From positions 498,001 through 562,000 of the forward strand of contig JAQFVV010000152.1 of assembly GCA_028023455.1 (NCBI GenBank): 64,000 nt of DNA, in the 5' to 3' direction. Origin of the DNA: Epiperipatus broadwayi. Its lineage: Eukaryota > Onychophora > Udeonychophora > Euonychophora > Peripatidae. How positions within the stretch are numbered: position 1 is the first letter of the stretch; each line of letters begins with the position of its first letter. The notes beneath the pieces are model-generated. The model had not been told where the DNA came from. It did not search any database and worked only from the letters and a program-made list of their open reading frames with translations. Made by a program: the position numbers and the translations under genes. This document shows, piece after piece, positions 36,598-48,463 of the stretch.

Positions 36598-37230
36598 TCA
36601 AAACTACCCCAAATCCAAAATTCAACCAGACCAGCATAAAAATAATATTAAAACACTACCAAAGGTTTCACTGATACAAGCAGACTTCTCAAGTGTAAAG
36701 AACTACAAAAACTACACAATATATATAATATTAAACATTACCCACAAATCCATTCACTTCCCATCCACGCTTAATATTAAAAGAACTCTTAAATAAATTA
36801 ATTGCTTCAGAATAATAAATTTTCAATAATAAAGATTCTTTAATTCTTTTGATTTCATTTCTCTCAAAGAAGACAACCTTAGCTTCATCAAAATCAATAG
36901 TGTGGCCTGTATTTTTTATGGACATACAAAGCAGAACTAAGATATCTATTTTTAACTCTACTTTTATGAACCTTTATTCTTTCATTTAAACTCAAACTAT
37001 TATGATCTATGTAAACTTTCTTACAAAATAAACAAGGGATAAAATATACTACACGAGGAATAGTCTTTCTATCAAAAATTTATTTTGTATTATTTAATAA
37101 ATTATTGAATGTAACACCCTTTTTCCAAGAAATTTTCTTATTTCCAAACAATTTACTATTTCTACATACAATATTATAAGAAGACAATTTAAATGGCAAA
37201 GAAATAAAATCATATTTTTCTTTTACCTTT
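36598..37230 (-). pseudogene. Penelope family A, copy A2 (3' part, minus)
   Basis: This copy repeats the A1 tail and endonuclease: the frame 36925-36731 contains NTGHTIDFDEAKVVFFERN and ends SFNIKRGWEVNGFVGNV. It continues upstream to the linker and stops abruptly at about 37230, where a plus-strand family A copy starts. It is 5'-truncated and forms the left arm of an inverted pair with A3. The outer end CAAAACTACCCCAAATCC mirrors the right end near 41341. Confidence 0.85.
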
Positions 37231-37547
37231 ATCAGTCTGTATCTCATAAAGTAGCTGCTTTAAGGAATTATTGTCATAGGAATAATAAATTAAATAATTC
37301 TAGTGGGGTAGCTTTCTTTCAGAAATATTAATTTTATAAAGATTACTTGAGGATTGGTTACTCTGATAAATTTGTTAAAGTATTTTACTTAATAGTAATA
37401 TTTGTAAGGATGTAAAGGTTAAAGAAAAATATGATTTTATTTCTTTGCCATTTAAATTGTCTAATTATAAAATTGTATGTAGAAATAGTAAATTGTTGGG
37501 AAATAAGAAAATTGCTTGGAAAAGGGGTGTTACGTTGAATAATTTAT
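37231..37547 (+). pseudogene. Penelope family A, copy A3, left part (plus)
   Basis: Begins TATCAGTCTGTATCTCATAAAG, which is the reverse complement of A1 at about 34455-34490, and runs through the linker to TTGAATAATTTAT at 37535-37547. The copy then stops and resumes at 40826 with the same 13 bases, so the family B pair between them is an insertion. Stops interrupt the frame. Confidence 0.85.
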
Positions 37548-39720
37548 ATAGCTTTACTTCTCACTATATGTAAAATATATAATTGTTAATTAGAGAAGAT
37601 ATTAATTAGTATTAAAGTTTATCGGCTTAACGTTTTCGAGGATCCATGCCTCATATTCATAGCCTTCATAAAATGTATAATAAAATATGCAAATACGAAT
37701 ATTCAAATAAGCTAGTATTACGTAGCCCATTTCTTTGAGATCTCGAAGCAAGTATCCTTTCTATTAATGGCATGGATGTTTCCATTGATGTAAAATGCCT
37801 CCTTTATTTTTCTTTTGTGATCATTTGATTCTGAGCACAATATTATGGGATTGGCAGGTGTGAAGTTGTGTCCAGATTGTTTAGCATGCTCCAAGAATAC
37901 AGAGGACGTGTTGCTGTTTTTCTGAGCTCTGTTAAATGTGTAAATATGTTGACCCAGTCTAGTATTGATTGTAGCTTTCGTTTCACCATAATATATAGCA
38001 TGGCATCCAGCCTGAGGGCAGGCAATGTGGGGTGAATGATCGATCAATGTGGTCTTTAGAGTTGTTAAGCAATCTATTAGAATTAGGTGGAGTTCTAACT
38101 GCTATGTTAAATTTATCGTTTAATGCTTTCATTAGTTTGTTAGATATTTTAGGAATGTAGGGGATTGTTATTCTAGGTAGATTGGTGTGAGGTACATTAT
38201 TGTTTATTGTATTATTAAATTTTATGATTTTATTTTTAATAGCTTTGAATTTGAACCCTGCTGCTAATAGATCTTTAATATAGTTGTTTATGTTTTCTTT
38301 CCTGTCTGCTTCATATTTACATAAATAAAAGTTTCTAAACAAAAATGCATTAAGGCCAGCAAATTTATGCGATGCAGGTGAGTTAGAGTTAGGGTGGATA
38401 CAGCTGCGAATTTCAAATGGTTTAACAATCATTTTGTAATCTATTAAGTGGCGATTTCTCGATAAAGAGAGGTCGAGATATTTAAGTTCTTTATTATTTT
38501 CATATGTGATGGTGAATGAAAGTTTGGTTAAGTTTTGTAAATCACGTAGTATATTTAAAGTATTATCTTTAGAGGTTATGATAAAGATATCATCTACATA
38601 ACGAATATATGTAAAGTCTTGGTTGATATTGTGACATTTTGGAAGGATAGATAGCTCGTATTTATTTAAATATATGCTAGATAAAACACCACTGATAGGA
38701 AGGCCCATGGGCCATCCATCTTGCATTGTGTACCACTTGTTTTCAAAGAGTGTAAATATATGTGAATCAAGCCATGACAGGAAAGCAATAATGAATTTAA
38801 CTCTTTCACTAGGGCAATGTGCTCGCAGTAGCTCTTCGTGTACTATTTGGATAGATGCTTTTCGATTAATTGATCTGTATAGTTCCTTCACATCCATTGT
38901 AGCCATAATTGAAGTCTGAGAGATTTGAGTATTTTTGATTTTGGAGATGAATTGGAGAGACGAGTTTATCGTGTATGAGCCAAAATTAAGGTAATCTATA
39001 AGTAATTGATTGATTAATTTGGCTGCTTCAAAATAATGCACACCACCGAAATCCATCATCAATCTAAGTGGTTCGCCTGTTTTATGTAGTTTTAAATTGG
39101 CAAACATTCGGGGGGGGGGGTCTAGTGGCAGAAGGGTAAATCCTGTAATATTCGGATTTAGTAATCCCTTTATCCTTGAAAGTCCGAAGCACATTGTTAA
39201 TAAATTTATCTCGATCTAGTTTAATATTAAAAGAGTTATCATGCACCAACTTTAATATTTTAATTTGGTCGTGCATTTTATTTTTATAGTCTGTGTTATT
39301 TAGCAAAACAAAACGATTGCCTTTGTCTTCTTTGAGACAAGTAATATTGTGTGTTTTGAAATATTGTTTGGTATTTAATATACTTTTATTCCATGCTTTT
39401 CCTTCTTTATCAACCAAATTGTTATTTAATAGTTTAGATATATCGGTGATGATAGCATCTCTTTGTATATTGTTAATGAGACTCGCTTCGATGTCTGCTA
39501 TTAGTTCGAGTTTAGGAGATCTCCAACTTCCTCCTACATATTTCGGTCCGAAGGATAAAATTTTCTTGATTTCATATGGTGGTGTAATTGAAGTTTTGTT
39601 AATGAACGCGTCTGTATTAATCCTATGGCGATATTTGTTTTGCTTGATAAGCAAAAAATGTATTTTATTTTCAAATTTTGCTGTATGAAATCTCTCAATT
39701 TTATGCAGTTTATCTTGCAT
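37548..39720 (-). mobile_element. Penelope-like element, family B, copy B1
   Basis: A second Penelope family, unlike A, reads on the minus strand from 39720 to about 37590, with 3' sequence containing GGATCCTCGAAAACGTTAAG. Together with B2 it forms a large inverted repeat: 37590-38690 mirrors 39733-40825. The pair is bounded by TTGAATAATTTAT at 37535-37547 and 40826-40838, an exact 13-bp target duplication in family A copy A3. Confidence 0.9.
37718..39720 (-). pseudogene. Penelope B1: RT plus GIY-YIG endonuclease, two frameshifts
   Basis: The frame 39720-39082 (starts MQDKLHKIERFHTAKF) holds ILSFGPKYVGG and CLKEDKGNRFVLLN. A run of G at 39110-39119 shifts the frame into 39194-37983, which has MFANLKLHKTGEPLRLM, MATMDVKELYRSI (first Asp), WPMGLPISGVLSSIYLNKY, and YIRYVDDIFIITS (YVDD at about 38590-38604). 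Near 38035 a gap of about 14 bases relative to B2 shifts the frame into 38047-37718, the nuclease: ACPQAGCHAIYYGETKA then TRLGQHIYTF and FLEHAKQSGHNF. About 670 residues in all, but not one continuous frame. Confidence 0.88.
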
Positions 39721-40697
39721 CCACTGGGGGATTAAATAAATACGAGCTATCTATCCTTCCAAAATATCACAATATCAACCAAGACTTTACATATATTCGT
39801 TATGTAGACGATATCTTTATCATAACCTCTAAAGATAATATTTTAAATATACTACGTGATTTACAAAACTTAACCAAACTTTCATTCACCACCACATATG
39901 AAAATAATAAAGAACTTAAATATCTCGACCTCTCTTTATCGAGAAATCGCCACTTAATAGATTACAAAATGATTGTTAAACCATTTGAAATTCACAGCTG
40001 TATCCACCCTAACTCTAACTCACCTGCATCGCATAAATTTGCTGGCCTTAATGCATTTTTGTTTAGAAACTTTTATTTATGTAAATATGAAGCAGACAGG
40101 AAAGAAAACATAAACAACTATATTAAAGATCTATTAGCAGCAGGGTTCAAATTCAAAGCTATTAAAAATAAAATCATAAAATTTAATAATACAATAAAAA
40201 ATAATGTACCTCGCACCAATCTACCTAGAATAACAATCCCCTACATTCCTAAAATATCTAACAAACTAATGAAAGCATTAAACGATAAATTTAACATAGC
40301 AGTTAGAACTCCACCTAATTCTAATAGATTGCTTAACAACTCTAAAGACCACATTGATCGATCGTTCACCCCACACGTGGTGTACTCTATTGCCTGCCCT
40401 CAGGCTGGATGCCATGCTATATATTATGGTGAAACGAAAGCTACAATCAATACTAGACTGGGTCAACATATTTACACATTTAACAGAGCTCAGAAAAACA
40501 GCAACACGTCCTCTGTATTCTTGGAGCATGCTAAACAATCTGGACACAACTTCACACCCGCCAATCCCATAATATTGTGCTCAGAATCAAATGATCACAA
40601 AAGAAAAATAAAGGAGGCATTTTACATCAATGGAAACATCCATGCCATTAATAGAAAGGATACTTGCTTCGAGATCTCAAAGAAATGGGCTACGTAA
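39678..40697 (+). CDS. Penelope B2: open frame from RT YVDD box through GIY-YIG endonuclease
   Basis: An uninterrupted frame of 339 codons. The first 18 or so residues come from the reverse strand of B1, so the ATG at 39678 is chance. Family B sequence starts near 39733 with NKYELSILPKYHN, then YIRYVDDIFIITS (39798-39812), the thumb region, CPQAGCHAIYYGETKA (CxxxxC followed by the IYYG core, about 40395-40440), RLGQHIYTF, and the end EISKKWAT with TAA at 40695-40697. It lacks the RT N-terminus and the first palm Asp, so it cannot be a working element alone. Differences from B1 are few, which argues for a recent origin. Transcription is unproven. Confidence 0.8.
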   Translation: MLYEISQFYAVYLASTGGLNKYELSILPKYHNINQDFTYIRYVDDIFIITSKDNILNILRDLQNLTKLSFTTTYENNKELKYLDLSLSRNRHLIDYKMIVKPFEIHSCIHPNSNSPASHKFAGLNAFLFRNFYLCKYEADRKENINNYIKDLLAAGFKFKAIKNKIIKFNNTIKNNVPRTNLPRITIPYIPKISNKLMKALNDKFNIAVRTPPNSNRLLNNSKDHIDRSFTPHVVYSIACPQAGCHAIYYGETKATINTRLGQHIYTFNRAQKNSNTSSVFLEHAKQSGHNFTPANPIILCSESNDHKRKIKEAFYINGNIHAINRKDTCFEISKKWAT

Positions 40698-40825
40698 TAC
40701 TAGCTTATTTGAATATTCGTATTTGCATATTTTATTATACATTTTATGAAGGCTATGAATATGAGGCATGGATCCTCGAAAACGTTAAGCCGATAAACTT
40801 TAATACTAATTAATATCTTCTCTAA

Positions 40826-41341
40826 TTGAATAATTTATTAAATAATACAAAAGAAATTTTTGATAGAAAGACTATTCCTGGTGTAGTATATTTTATCTTT
40901 TGTTTATTGTAAGAAGGTTTACATAGGTCAGAATAGTTTGAGTTTAAATAAAAGAATAAAGGTTCATAAAAGTAAAGTTAAAAATAGATATCTTAGTTCT
41001 GCTTTGTATGTCCATGAAAAAGATACAGGCCACACTATTGATTTTGATGAAGCTAAGGTTGTCTTCTTTGAGAGAAAAGAAATCAAAAGAAGAATTAAAG
41101 AATCTTTATTATTGAAAATTTATTATTCTGAAGCAATTAATTTATTTAAGAGTTCTTTTAATATTAAGGGTAGATGGGAAGTGAATGGATTTGTGGGTAA
41201 TGTTTAATATTATATATATTGTGTAGTTTTTGTAGTTCTTTATACTTGAGAAGTCTGCTTGTAGCAGTGAAACCTTTGGTAGTGTTTTAATATTATTTTT
41301 ATGCTGGTTTGGTTGAATTTTGGATTTGGGGTAGTTTTGAT
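40826..41341 (+). pseudogene. Penelope family A, copy A3, right part with open endonuclease frame
   Basis: Resumes at the duplicated TTGAATAATTTAT. The core is decayed at its start (YCKKVYIGQNSLSLNKR-type reading with a shift near 40905), but the frame 40938-41207 is open: MSLNKRIKVHKSKVKN, then DTGHTIDFDEAKVVFFERKE and RWEVNGFVGNV. The tail with AAACCTTTGGTAGTGTTTTA and GGATTTGGGGTAGTTTTG ends about 41341. This is the right arm of the A2/A3 inverted pair. Confidence 0.85.
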
Positions 41342-41364
41342 TTTATATATATTATAACAAATGG

Positions 41365-41536
41365 CATTTAATCATCCCAGTTGATGTGTCAAATATAACA
41401 GAATTGATTATATTTAATGCAATCATTAACTTAATGCTTCACAGTTAGGTTCATCAGATATAACGGAATGGATTATATTTAAAGTCTAACTTCATCTTGT
41501 TAAATATAATGGGATGATTAAATTGCTTAGAAAGAG
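41365..41536. mobile_element. Short MITE-like element with internal repeats
   Basis: The ends GCATTTAATCATCCCA and TGGGATGATTAAATTGC are inverted. Inside, a segment like ATATAACAGAATTGATTATA recurs as ATATAACGGAATGGATTATA, and the right end is a third partial version. Non-coding. Confidence 0.65.
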
Positions 41537-42418
41537 GATATGCATTTCACTACAATCAGACTTTGAATCTTCAGGTAGAATGCTAGAAATGAATCAATGA
41601 AATACTAAGTCCATGATTATATCTATCTTTATTATGCTAGCTCAATAATTTTTAAATAAGTTTTAATATAATTTAGACTAGTTCATCCATCTTTCATCCC
41701 TCTTTCAGTCACCATTATGCCACGATATTCAAACTCATGGAGCATTTGCAATTAGCTCTTTTCAGGGATAATTCAAAACAAGTTATTATTTAATATGCCT
41801 TTATATAAGCATTAACTAATAATTGCTATTCATATGATATTTATAATACTAGCACATATATAATATAATTTAATAATGATTAGACAAAGAGATCCAGTTA
41901 ATAACTCAATATTTAATAAACAATAAAAAATATATAATGTAAAAAAAAATATATTAATAAATAAATGAGGATGAATTTTACCATTTAAAAAATATTAATA
42001 AATAATATTCTTCTCTAATACTTTATGATAAAATTCTATACTATAATAAACTATACAAATGTATAGATTATAATTTAAATTAACAGATATATAAAATTAA
42101 TATCTAAATTCAAAAATTAATCATTTATATAGTATTAATTTATTTACAATCTTTATCCCATTATTTTATAATTATTAATATGTAAGTACTATTTACAATT
42201 GTACAACTTATATATTATATGCATTTATAATAAATAAAATACATATAATGTTTATTATATTATATAATATATATAATAAACTTATTTTAAATATCTGTTA
42301 TATAGTGACCATTTTTGTATCCATCTAATTTTTGATAAGTTATGTCAAGCTTTCAAGTTATGTTTAATATTAAACATAAATATTCCTATTAAGATATAAA
42401 GATGTGATGCCAAATTTG
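41537..42418. other. Very AT-rich intron, nothing seen
   Basis: Dense TA/AT runs and no frame. Confidence 0.5.
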
Positions 42419-42566
<148 letters not shown>

Positions 42567-44262
42567 CATATTAAAATAATATAAGCATTATTATAATATA
42601 TAAATAACTAATAAAGAAAACTTATTTTCCAGAGTTGAGAATAGATATTTAAGTCTGTAGTTCATAATCGTAATGAAGATCTTTTACGAAGTATATTATT
42701 AATCGATTGGTATAATGATGATTTTATTTATCCTTAATTGATAAACTGTTAATAATATCCAATGATTTGATTGTTATAATATAAAGTAAATATTCTTCAA
42801 ATGATGATGTTCTTATTCTCCATTTTTCTATTATCATTAGACGTTCTATGCAATTAATATTTCAAAATATTTCCAAATAGCATGTAAGTTGGTTTCAAAA
42901 CCTTTACAATATAATGCTGTTCTACTCAAAGCACATTGTAATATTCTTTATATATATATAATTATTTTAAATATGTATATATATATAATGAAGTGTTGAA
43001 ACAATGTAGTTTCCAAAAACTCAAAGAAACGTTCTTTTCTTTTATATTGCTATTCCTTTTAAGATTTAAAATATTTTCCTTGCAGATTTTTTTAAATCCA
43101 TAGATTATCTTTAATTTGGAAAAGTTAATATTTAAATTCTAAATGTTGAACAGTAATATTTATAAAAGAAAAAAGTTATTTTAAAGAGAAATGATTTTCT
43201 TTTTTTCTCTTTAAAATAAAAGAATGAATGAATTTCCTCATGTTTTGTTACAAGTTCATGCTTAATTCAAATATTAATTGTTCAATATATATTAAGATTT
43301 AATAATAATAATAATATATATATATATAATCATTTATTTCTTTATTTCAAATCTGGCAATTACTCAGAAGCTTAAAATATGTATTATTTAAAGCTCACAT
43401 GCATATATAAATAGTATATATATATATATGTTATACATAATAAAATAGTCAAATAAATGTTATATTTATAAATAATTTCATAAGAGATAAAAGCACATTA
43501 GGCCAATAATAATAACTGGAAGTTACTATTATAATATATATCAATTTTAGCACATTTTTCATCTTAGCTCAGCATCACAACCATCCATCAACCAGACTCA
43601 GTTCAACCTCTCTCATTATATATATATATATATATTGAACAATCTGCTTTAATTTTCAAATAAGCAAGACATACAAAGAACATCTTATTTACACTTTTTA
43701 AGATATATTTAAATTAAATTTGATGGTTCTCTATTTTTAGGTATATTTAACCTTTTATTTCACATGGAAATTGTAAATGAATCTCAAAATGCACATTTCA
43801 TGCTAAACCAGCACTCACCACATGACTCACATCACAATATCTTACACATATCTTCATCATTGGTTTAGTAATATACAAATAATAACTTACCATAGTTGAT
43901 ATATATGCAAAATAATAAGTTATCCATTAATATACTACATATAATAACTTTAAATTACAATAACAGTAAAATTAAACAGTAATAATATAAACATTTATGC
44001 AGAAGTATTTTAGTTGTATAAATTGTAATCATTACAAATGAACTTATACTGAAAAAAACAGATATTATGTGATTTTTCAAACTGTACATATCAATATTAA
44101 AAATTGTTCTATTTCATTATAAAAATTTAATTGATTTATAAACATTGCTCTTTAAATTTTTCTTTTTCTATGATGTCTTTCTTTATGTAATATTGTTGCA
44201 TGATCTGAAATATAAAAAAATTATTTAAGTTACAGGATTTTTCATAATTAAAACATGATTAT
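42567..44262. other. AT-rich intron with (TA)n tracts
   Basis: TA runs near 42950-42985, 43315-43330, 43415-43430 and 43616-43636; nothing else recognised. Confidence 0.5.
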
Positions 44263-44276
44263 TTGTAGTATTTTTT

Positions 44277-44374
44277 CCCATGTGTCATAGCATCAGCCAG
44301 GAAGCAAACCTGCTAACCTGGGACAACTGCTTGTAAAACAGCTGTAGCTGACCTTTTGACCACCATTGCTTGAC
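44277..44374 (-). mobile_element. tRNA-derived SINE, copy 3
   Basis: 98 bp between exact 14-bp target duplications TTGTAGTATTTTTT at 44263-44276 and 44375-44388. Same subfamily as copies 1 and 4, with the tRNA-like sequence on the minus strand and a short A tail in the duplicated T run. Confidence 0.9.
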
Positions 44375-44388
44375 TTGTAGTATTTTTT

Positions 44389-45660
44389 ATATGGTTGTAG
44401 AATAGTTGCTGTTTTTCTACTTTATTTTGAAAGAAAATCTTGATTCTCCAATGTATACTTTTTTGCATCCACACATAATTTCTATATTATTATTGTTTAT
44501 TTTTTACTGTTATTATAATTTAAAACTATATATATATGCATAAATATTAATTAAAGCAGTTCTAATCATATATAAACATAATAAAAAATATATAAAAATA
44601 AACCAATATTTTTATTCACATAAATGCATTAAAAAGTGGGGAAATTTTTTTTTTCAGCTTTCACAAATAAAAATGTAGGATGTTTACATTCAGAACATTT
44701 TTAGTACCCTTTGTACAAAATTTTACGGACTTCTTATTAAACTACAATTAAAATTTAACATTTATACTTTAATATTCTTCATTCTTTTACTACTATGTAT
44801 ATGAAAAATATTTATCTAATTTCTATGATGATTATTTCTAAACATGAGCATCCAACACTTTTATTTGTTGCATAATATCAATAATGCTGTAAAAGCTGAA
44901 GAGAATGCAGTTTTTCCTTTTAGTGATTTTAAGTAAATAAAAATATTTTTTTAAATTTTTTTAAAATATTTTTTACTTTTTGCTTTTATATATGTAATAC
45001 TAAATTATCACATACATTTGAAACCCAAATCCCAAATAAAATTTAAAATTTTCAATTTTCAATCATTTTTTGCTAAAATTGTTTGCAAACTCTATAAAAA
45101 TGTATTGTCATTGAAAATATGAATTTACATAAGTTTTAATTAGATTATAAATTGGGAAGAGGATAGGAATTGAATTGCAAGATTTTATATAGTCAGAAAG
45201 ATTAAAAACAAAGTAATTTAAATAAAAATTGTCCATTGTAGAATATTCTAACTTCTGATGATTAAATTTTTCATTCAATAGAGTAAGAAACATGAAATAC
45301 TTTTATCCACCATTAAGGAACTGAGTATATAAGAAAAAAAATACTGAATACACATTTTCTATTTGCATAGTATTATAAGAAATATCTTTACACTATTTTA
45401 AATATATATTTTCCAAAAGTGTGAACCCATTAACTGTTGCAGAAATAGTAAAATAATAAAATATCTATTCAAGAAAATCTTATTAAATATGTAAAATTCA
45501 TAAATTAAAGAACAAGAAACATAAAAAAACAAAGTGCATAAATATATAAATTTATAGCAATCACACTTATCAAATGTGAAGACATTTTCCATTAACTCAA
45601 CATCACATGTATTTCATTATGTAAGTAAAAAGTCAGTCAGATTCTATGAGGAAGCCATCA
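44389..45660. other. AT-rich intron, nothing recognised
   Basis: Minus frames at 45108-45293 and 45398-45592 are AT-rich chance frames. Confidence 0.5.
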
Positions 45661-45682
45661 GAATTTTTAATCATTATCACTT

Positions 45683-46410
45683 CATTGCAGGATGAAGGCC
45701 TTTGCAAGTTCAATCCAGTTTCTATGATCACTAATCTTTCTTTTCCCTGATAAAGCAGCAAATTTCCTTATTTCTCCTATACAGATCATATGAACCTCTT
45801 TTTAATCTCTTGGATCCAACCAAAAGCTTTAAATGTTTATCTATTATCTTCTTTTCTACCAATATGCCCAGTCCAGCTCCACTTTTTTTCATGAGGTTAG
45901 TTATAATTTTTTTATTCTCTCATCTACATATTTCATCATTTCATTTTCATAATTTTTTCATTCTTTCTTGAATTATGTGAAGTCTCTGAATTGTTCTTTT
46001 AAACGTCCAACTTTAACTAACCTTCATAACTAAGAAGTGGTAAAACCCGTCCATTAAAAAAATATTTTCTAAACACAAATGCATATTTACTCATACCAAA
46101 AGTAATCTATCCAAATTTAATTGTACGAATAATTTAATCAATTTTGTTTTTATCTTTCACTTCATGATTACCAGTCTCAATTTTTTTTTCTGAAAAAATT
46201 AATTAAACATTACTTCAGCATTCCTTAGCATTAATCTTTAGTCGTGTTTTTTTACTTTTATCTAGTAACTCTTGAAACATTTTCTGTATTTCTGAACACT
46301 ATTTGGAAAAAAAACAATCACATTATCTGCATACTCCAAATGAATTAAATCTCAGTTTGCCTTTTACTTCCTTCACTTTACATTTTAATCCCCCAAATAT
46401 TTTTATAAAA
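45683..46410 (-). pseudogene. RTE LINE, RT catalytic box region and C-terminal domain
   Basis: The minus strand gives VKGKLRFNSFGVC (about 46330-46375), the LRFADD box region with the catalytic pair lost, and then a degraded thumb. Near 45990 an RRFKRTIQRLH-like stretch follows, and at 45880-45690 GAGLGILVEKK, SKRLKRGSYD and HRNWIELAKAFILQ, the typical C-terminal end of RTE proteins. Stops follow at about 45683. No poly-A or simple-repeat tail is obvious. Confidence 0.68.
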
Positions 46411-48013
46411 ATGCCTTACAGGCTAATACAACATTTACGTATTGTATTAACCCATTGAGCTAGGCCACTTTACATGATATTGCACAAAAATATTATGGCC
46501 TGTTTTGTGCTTCAAAGTTATTTACACATATTTATTCTATTCATAGCTGATTACCGTATTGCTTGAGGGTGTTTAAATTTCAAGGCGGTACAACTTTTTC
46601 AAATCTCCGTAATAGAGTAATGTCATTTCGATTTAAAAAATGTTGTTAATTATTAATAATTGTCATATGGTCCCCACCCTTCCCGAAAAAAAGATTAATA
46701 TGTAAAAAAATGGCAAAGTGTATGTTCAAACAGGTTTTGACAAAGCTCATGTGCTAAGTCATGTTTCAGCGTGAGGAAAATATTCGAGACTACTAAAAGT
46801 TCTGAGACAAACATGCAATTTTTAAACTTTTCTTCAGATAAATTGCCGAGTACAGAAAGTGTGTGAGATTGTGGTTTTTTTTTTTGTCAGGCACATGTAA
46901 TGTCCACTTTTTATTACAGCAATAAAATCGAATAAATAATTTTAAAAAGTCCAAAGTTTGTGTCCTTTTTTTGTTGTTTTTTATTTCATTAGAAATTGAC
47001 AAGGATTTGGATTCAATTTTTTGCAGCAGGGTTAAAATAAATGACGACTTTGGTTGACTTTTTGTTAAGAATAACAAATTATGAAATACCCCCCACCCCC
47101 AAAAGCAGTTTATTGTAGAAGGCTAAAAAAAAAAAAGGTAATTCACAGGAAATAGAAATCAAAGTAAAAAGTGAGAAAAAGTTGTTTAAAAAAAAAGAAA
47201 AAAGATAAATTCTTGACTTTTTGGTTTACAATTCTTTTTCCGAGTGTGTGGGGGTGGGTGTTTGACCCAATTTTTTAATCGGCAAAAACACAAAAGTAAA
47301 TTTTGATTTAATATTAAGAAAAACAATTATGTCAAACAAAAAGAAATCAAAATTAAAAACAAGTCTCAAAGTTGATTTTCTTTTTTCAGCACTGTTAAAA
47401 TAATTGGCTATTTTTGTTGGCCTTTTTGTTAATAATAACAGTACGAATTTCCCTGATCAAAAAGCTGTTTCTTGTAGTAGCCCAAAAAAAAAGGCTAATT
47501 CAAACATAATCTAAATCAAAGTGAAAACAAGTTGTGTTTAAAAAAAAAAAAGTAAAATTAATAATAATAATAATAATAAGAAAAATCATTTAGTCAAGCC
47601 AAAAAAAATAAAAAAATAAAAGAAAGGTAGAATTAAGTTCTAAACAAGTTGCAAATAATTGTATTCTATTTTTTCGGTGGTGGGATTCAAACAAATTTTT
47701 TTGACGTCGTGAAATGGTCCGAAGTTTTCAAATGATAAAAAGAAAAAAATACAATTAGCAAAATTTGTTGAAAAAATATCAGGTTCCAAAAAACCCACAA
47801 AAAGTAACGAAAATGAATATCAAAATTTGTTTAATAATAAATAAATCATGTTCTAAATGAAATAAAAATTATTCATTTAATCAATATTAAAAAAAAAAAA
47901 ACCTTGTTGTATAAAAAAAGAAAAAGTTGCGGCGGCCCGGTAACGTTATATTTCATTGATTTTGTCTAGCATCAAAGCTCCAAGCTGCTTTGCCCGGATT
48001 TCAGGCTTTTACC
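46411..48013. mobile_element. Unidentified 1.6-kb insertion inside the RTE LINE
   Basis: Flanked by TTTTAATCCCCCAAATATTT + TTATAAAA at 46383-46410 and again (one extra T) at 48014-48042, which interrupts the LINE RT. The inserted sequence has no coding frame. It is full of A or T homopolymers, a C-rich CCCCCCACCCCC patch, a GGGGGTGGGTG patch, and a GC-rich right end (GCGGCGGCCCGGTAACG near 47930). Internally 47022-47190 recurs diverged at 47385-47555. I cannot assign it to a known class. Confidence 0.6.
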
Positions 48014-48463
48014 TTTTAATCCCCCAAATATTTTTTATAAAAGTTTTGAATGATATGGAATTATGTTGACACCTACTCCTTTTATTATTAATCACATTAG
48101 CATCACTGTATAATTTAATTATTGCTGTTATGTCATGATAAATATTCTTCATATTATAATACTCTGGATGTGAATCTTGGTGGTCTAAATGTACAACATA
48201 TTGGCAATTTATATTCATTAATCTTTTGTAGGACATTTCAATGCAGAATACTAAGTGCTAAAACCACTTTAAAATCCAGTTTCTTCATTTGATTAGCTAG
48301 AATCCAAAATTCATTAGAGACAAATTGTAATTATCTTGGTAAAATTGTACATAGTGAGAGACTGATAGGTCTGTACTTTTTAATATATTTGTCATAGCTC
48401 ATCTTGTAGTCAGAAATTGTCTAGCCTTGATTCCTTCCTTATTTGATCAGATTCAGCATTCAC
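48014..48463 (-). pseudogene. RTE LINE, middle of reverse transcriptase
   Basis: From the LTR junction the minus strand gives KYRPISLSL (about 48370-48395), NEYKLPICC, then MKNIYHDITAIIKLYSDAN (48160-48100) and a decayed IKRGVRQG/SPKLF block around 48050. These are RT motifs 1-4 in correct order. The reading is broken by frameshifts. It ends at the 29-bp direct repeat bordering the 1.6-kb insertion. Confidence 0.7.

Noticed and set aside
38674-39688. Plus-strand open frames at 38674-38919 and 39293-39688
   Set aside because: Antisense to the Penelope B1 RT frame, which has clear motifs on the minus strand.
40278-40572. Open frames at 40278-40547 (minus) and 40354-40572 (plus)
   Set aside because: Shadows of the intact B2 frame in other registers.
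46445-46480. piggyBac-like end (TTAACCCATTGAGC)
   Set aside because: No matching inverted end GGGTTAA at a suitable distance and no transposase frame; the flanking repeat is not a TTAA duplication.
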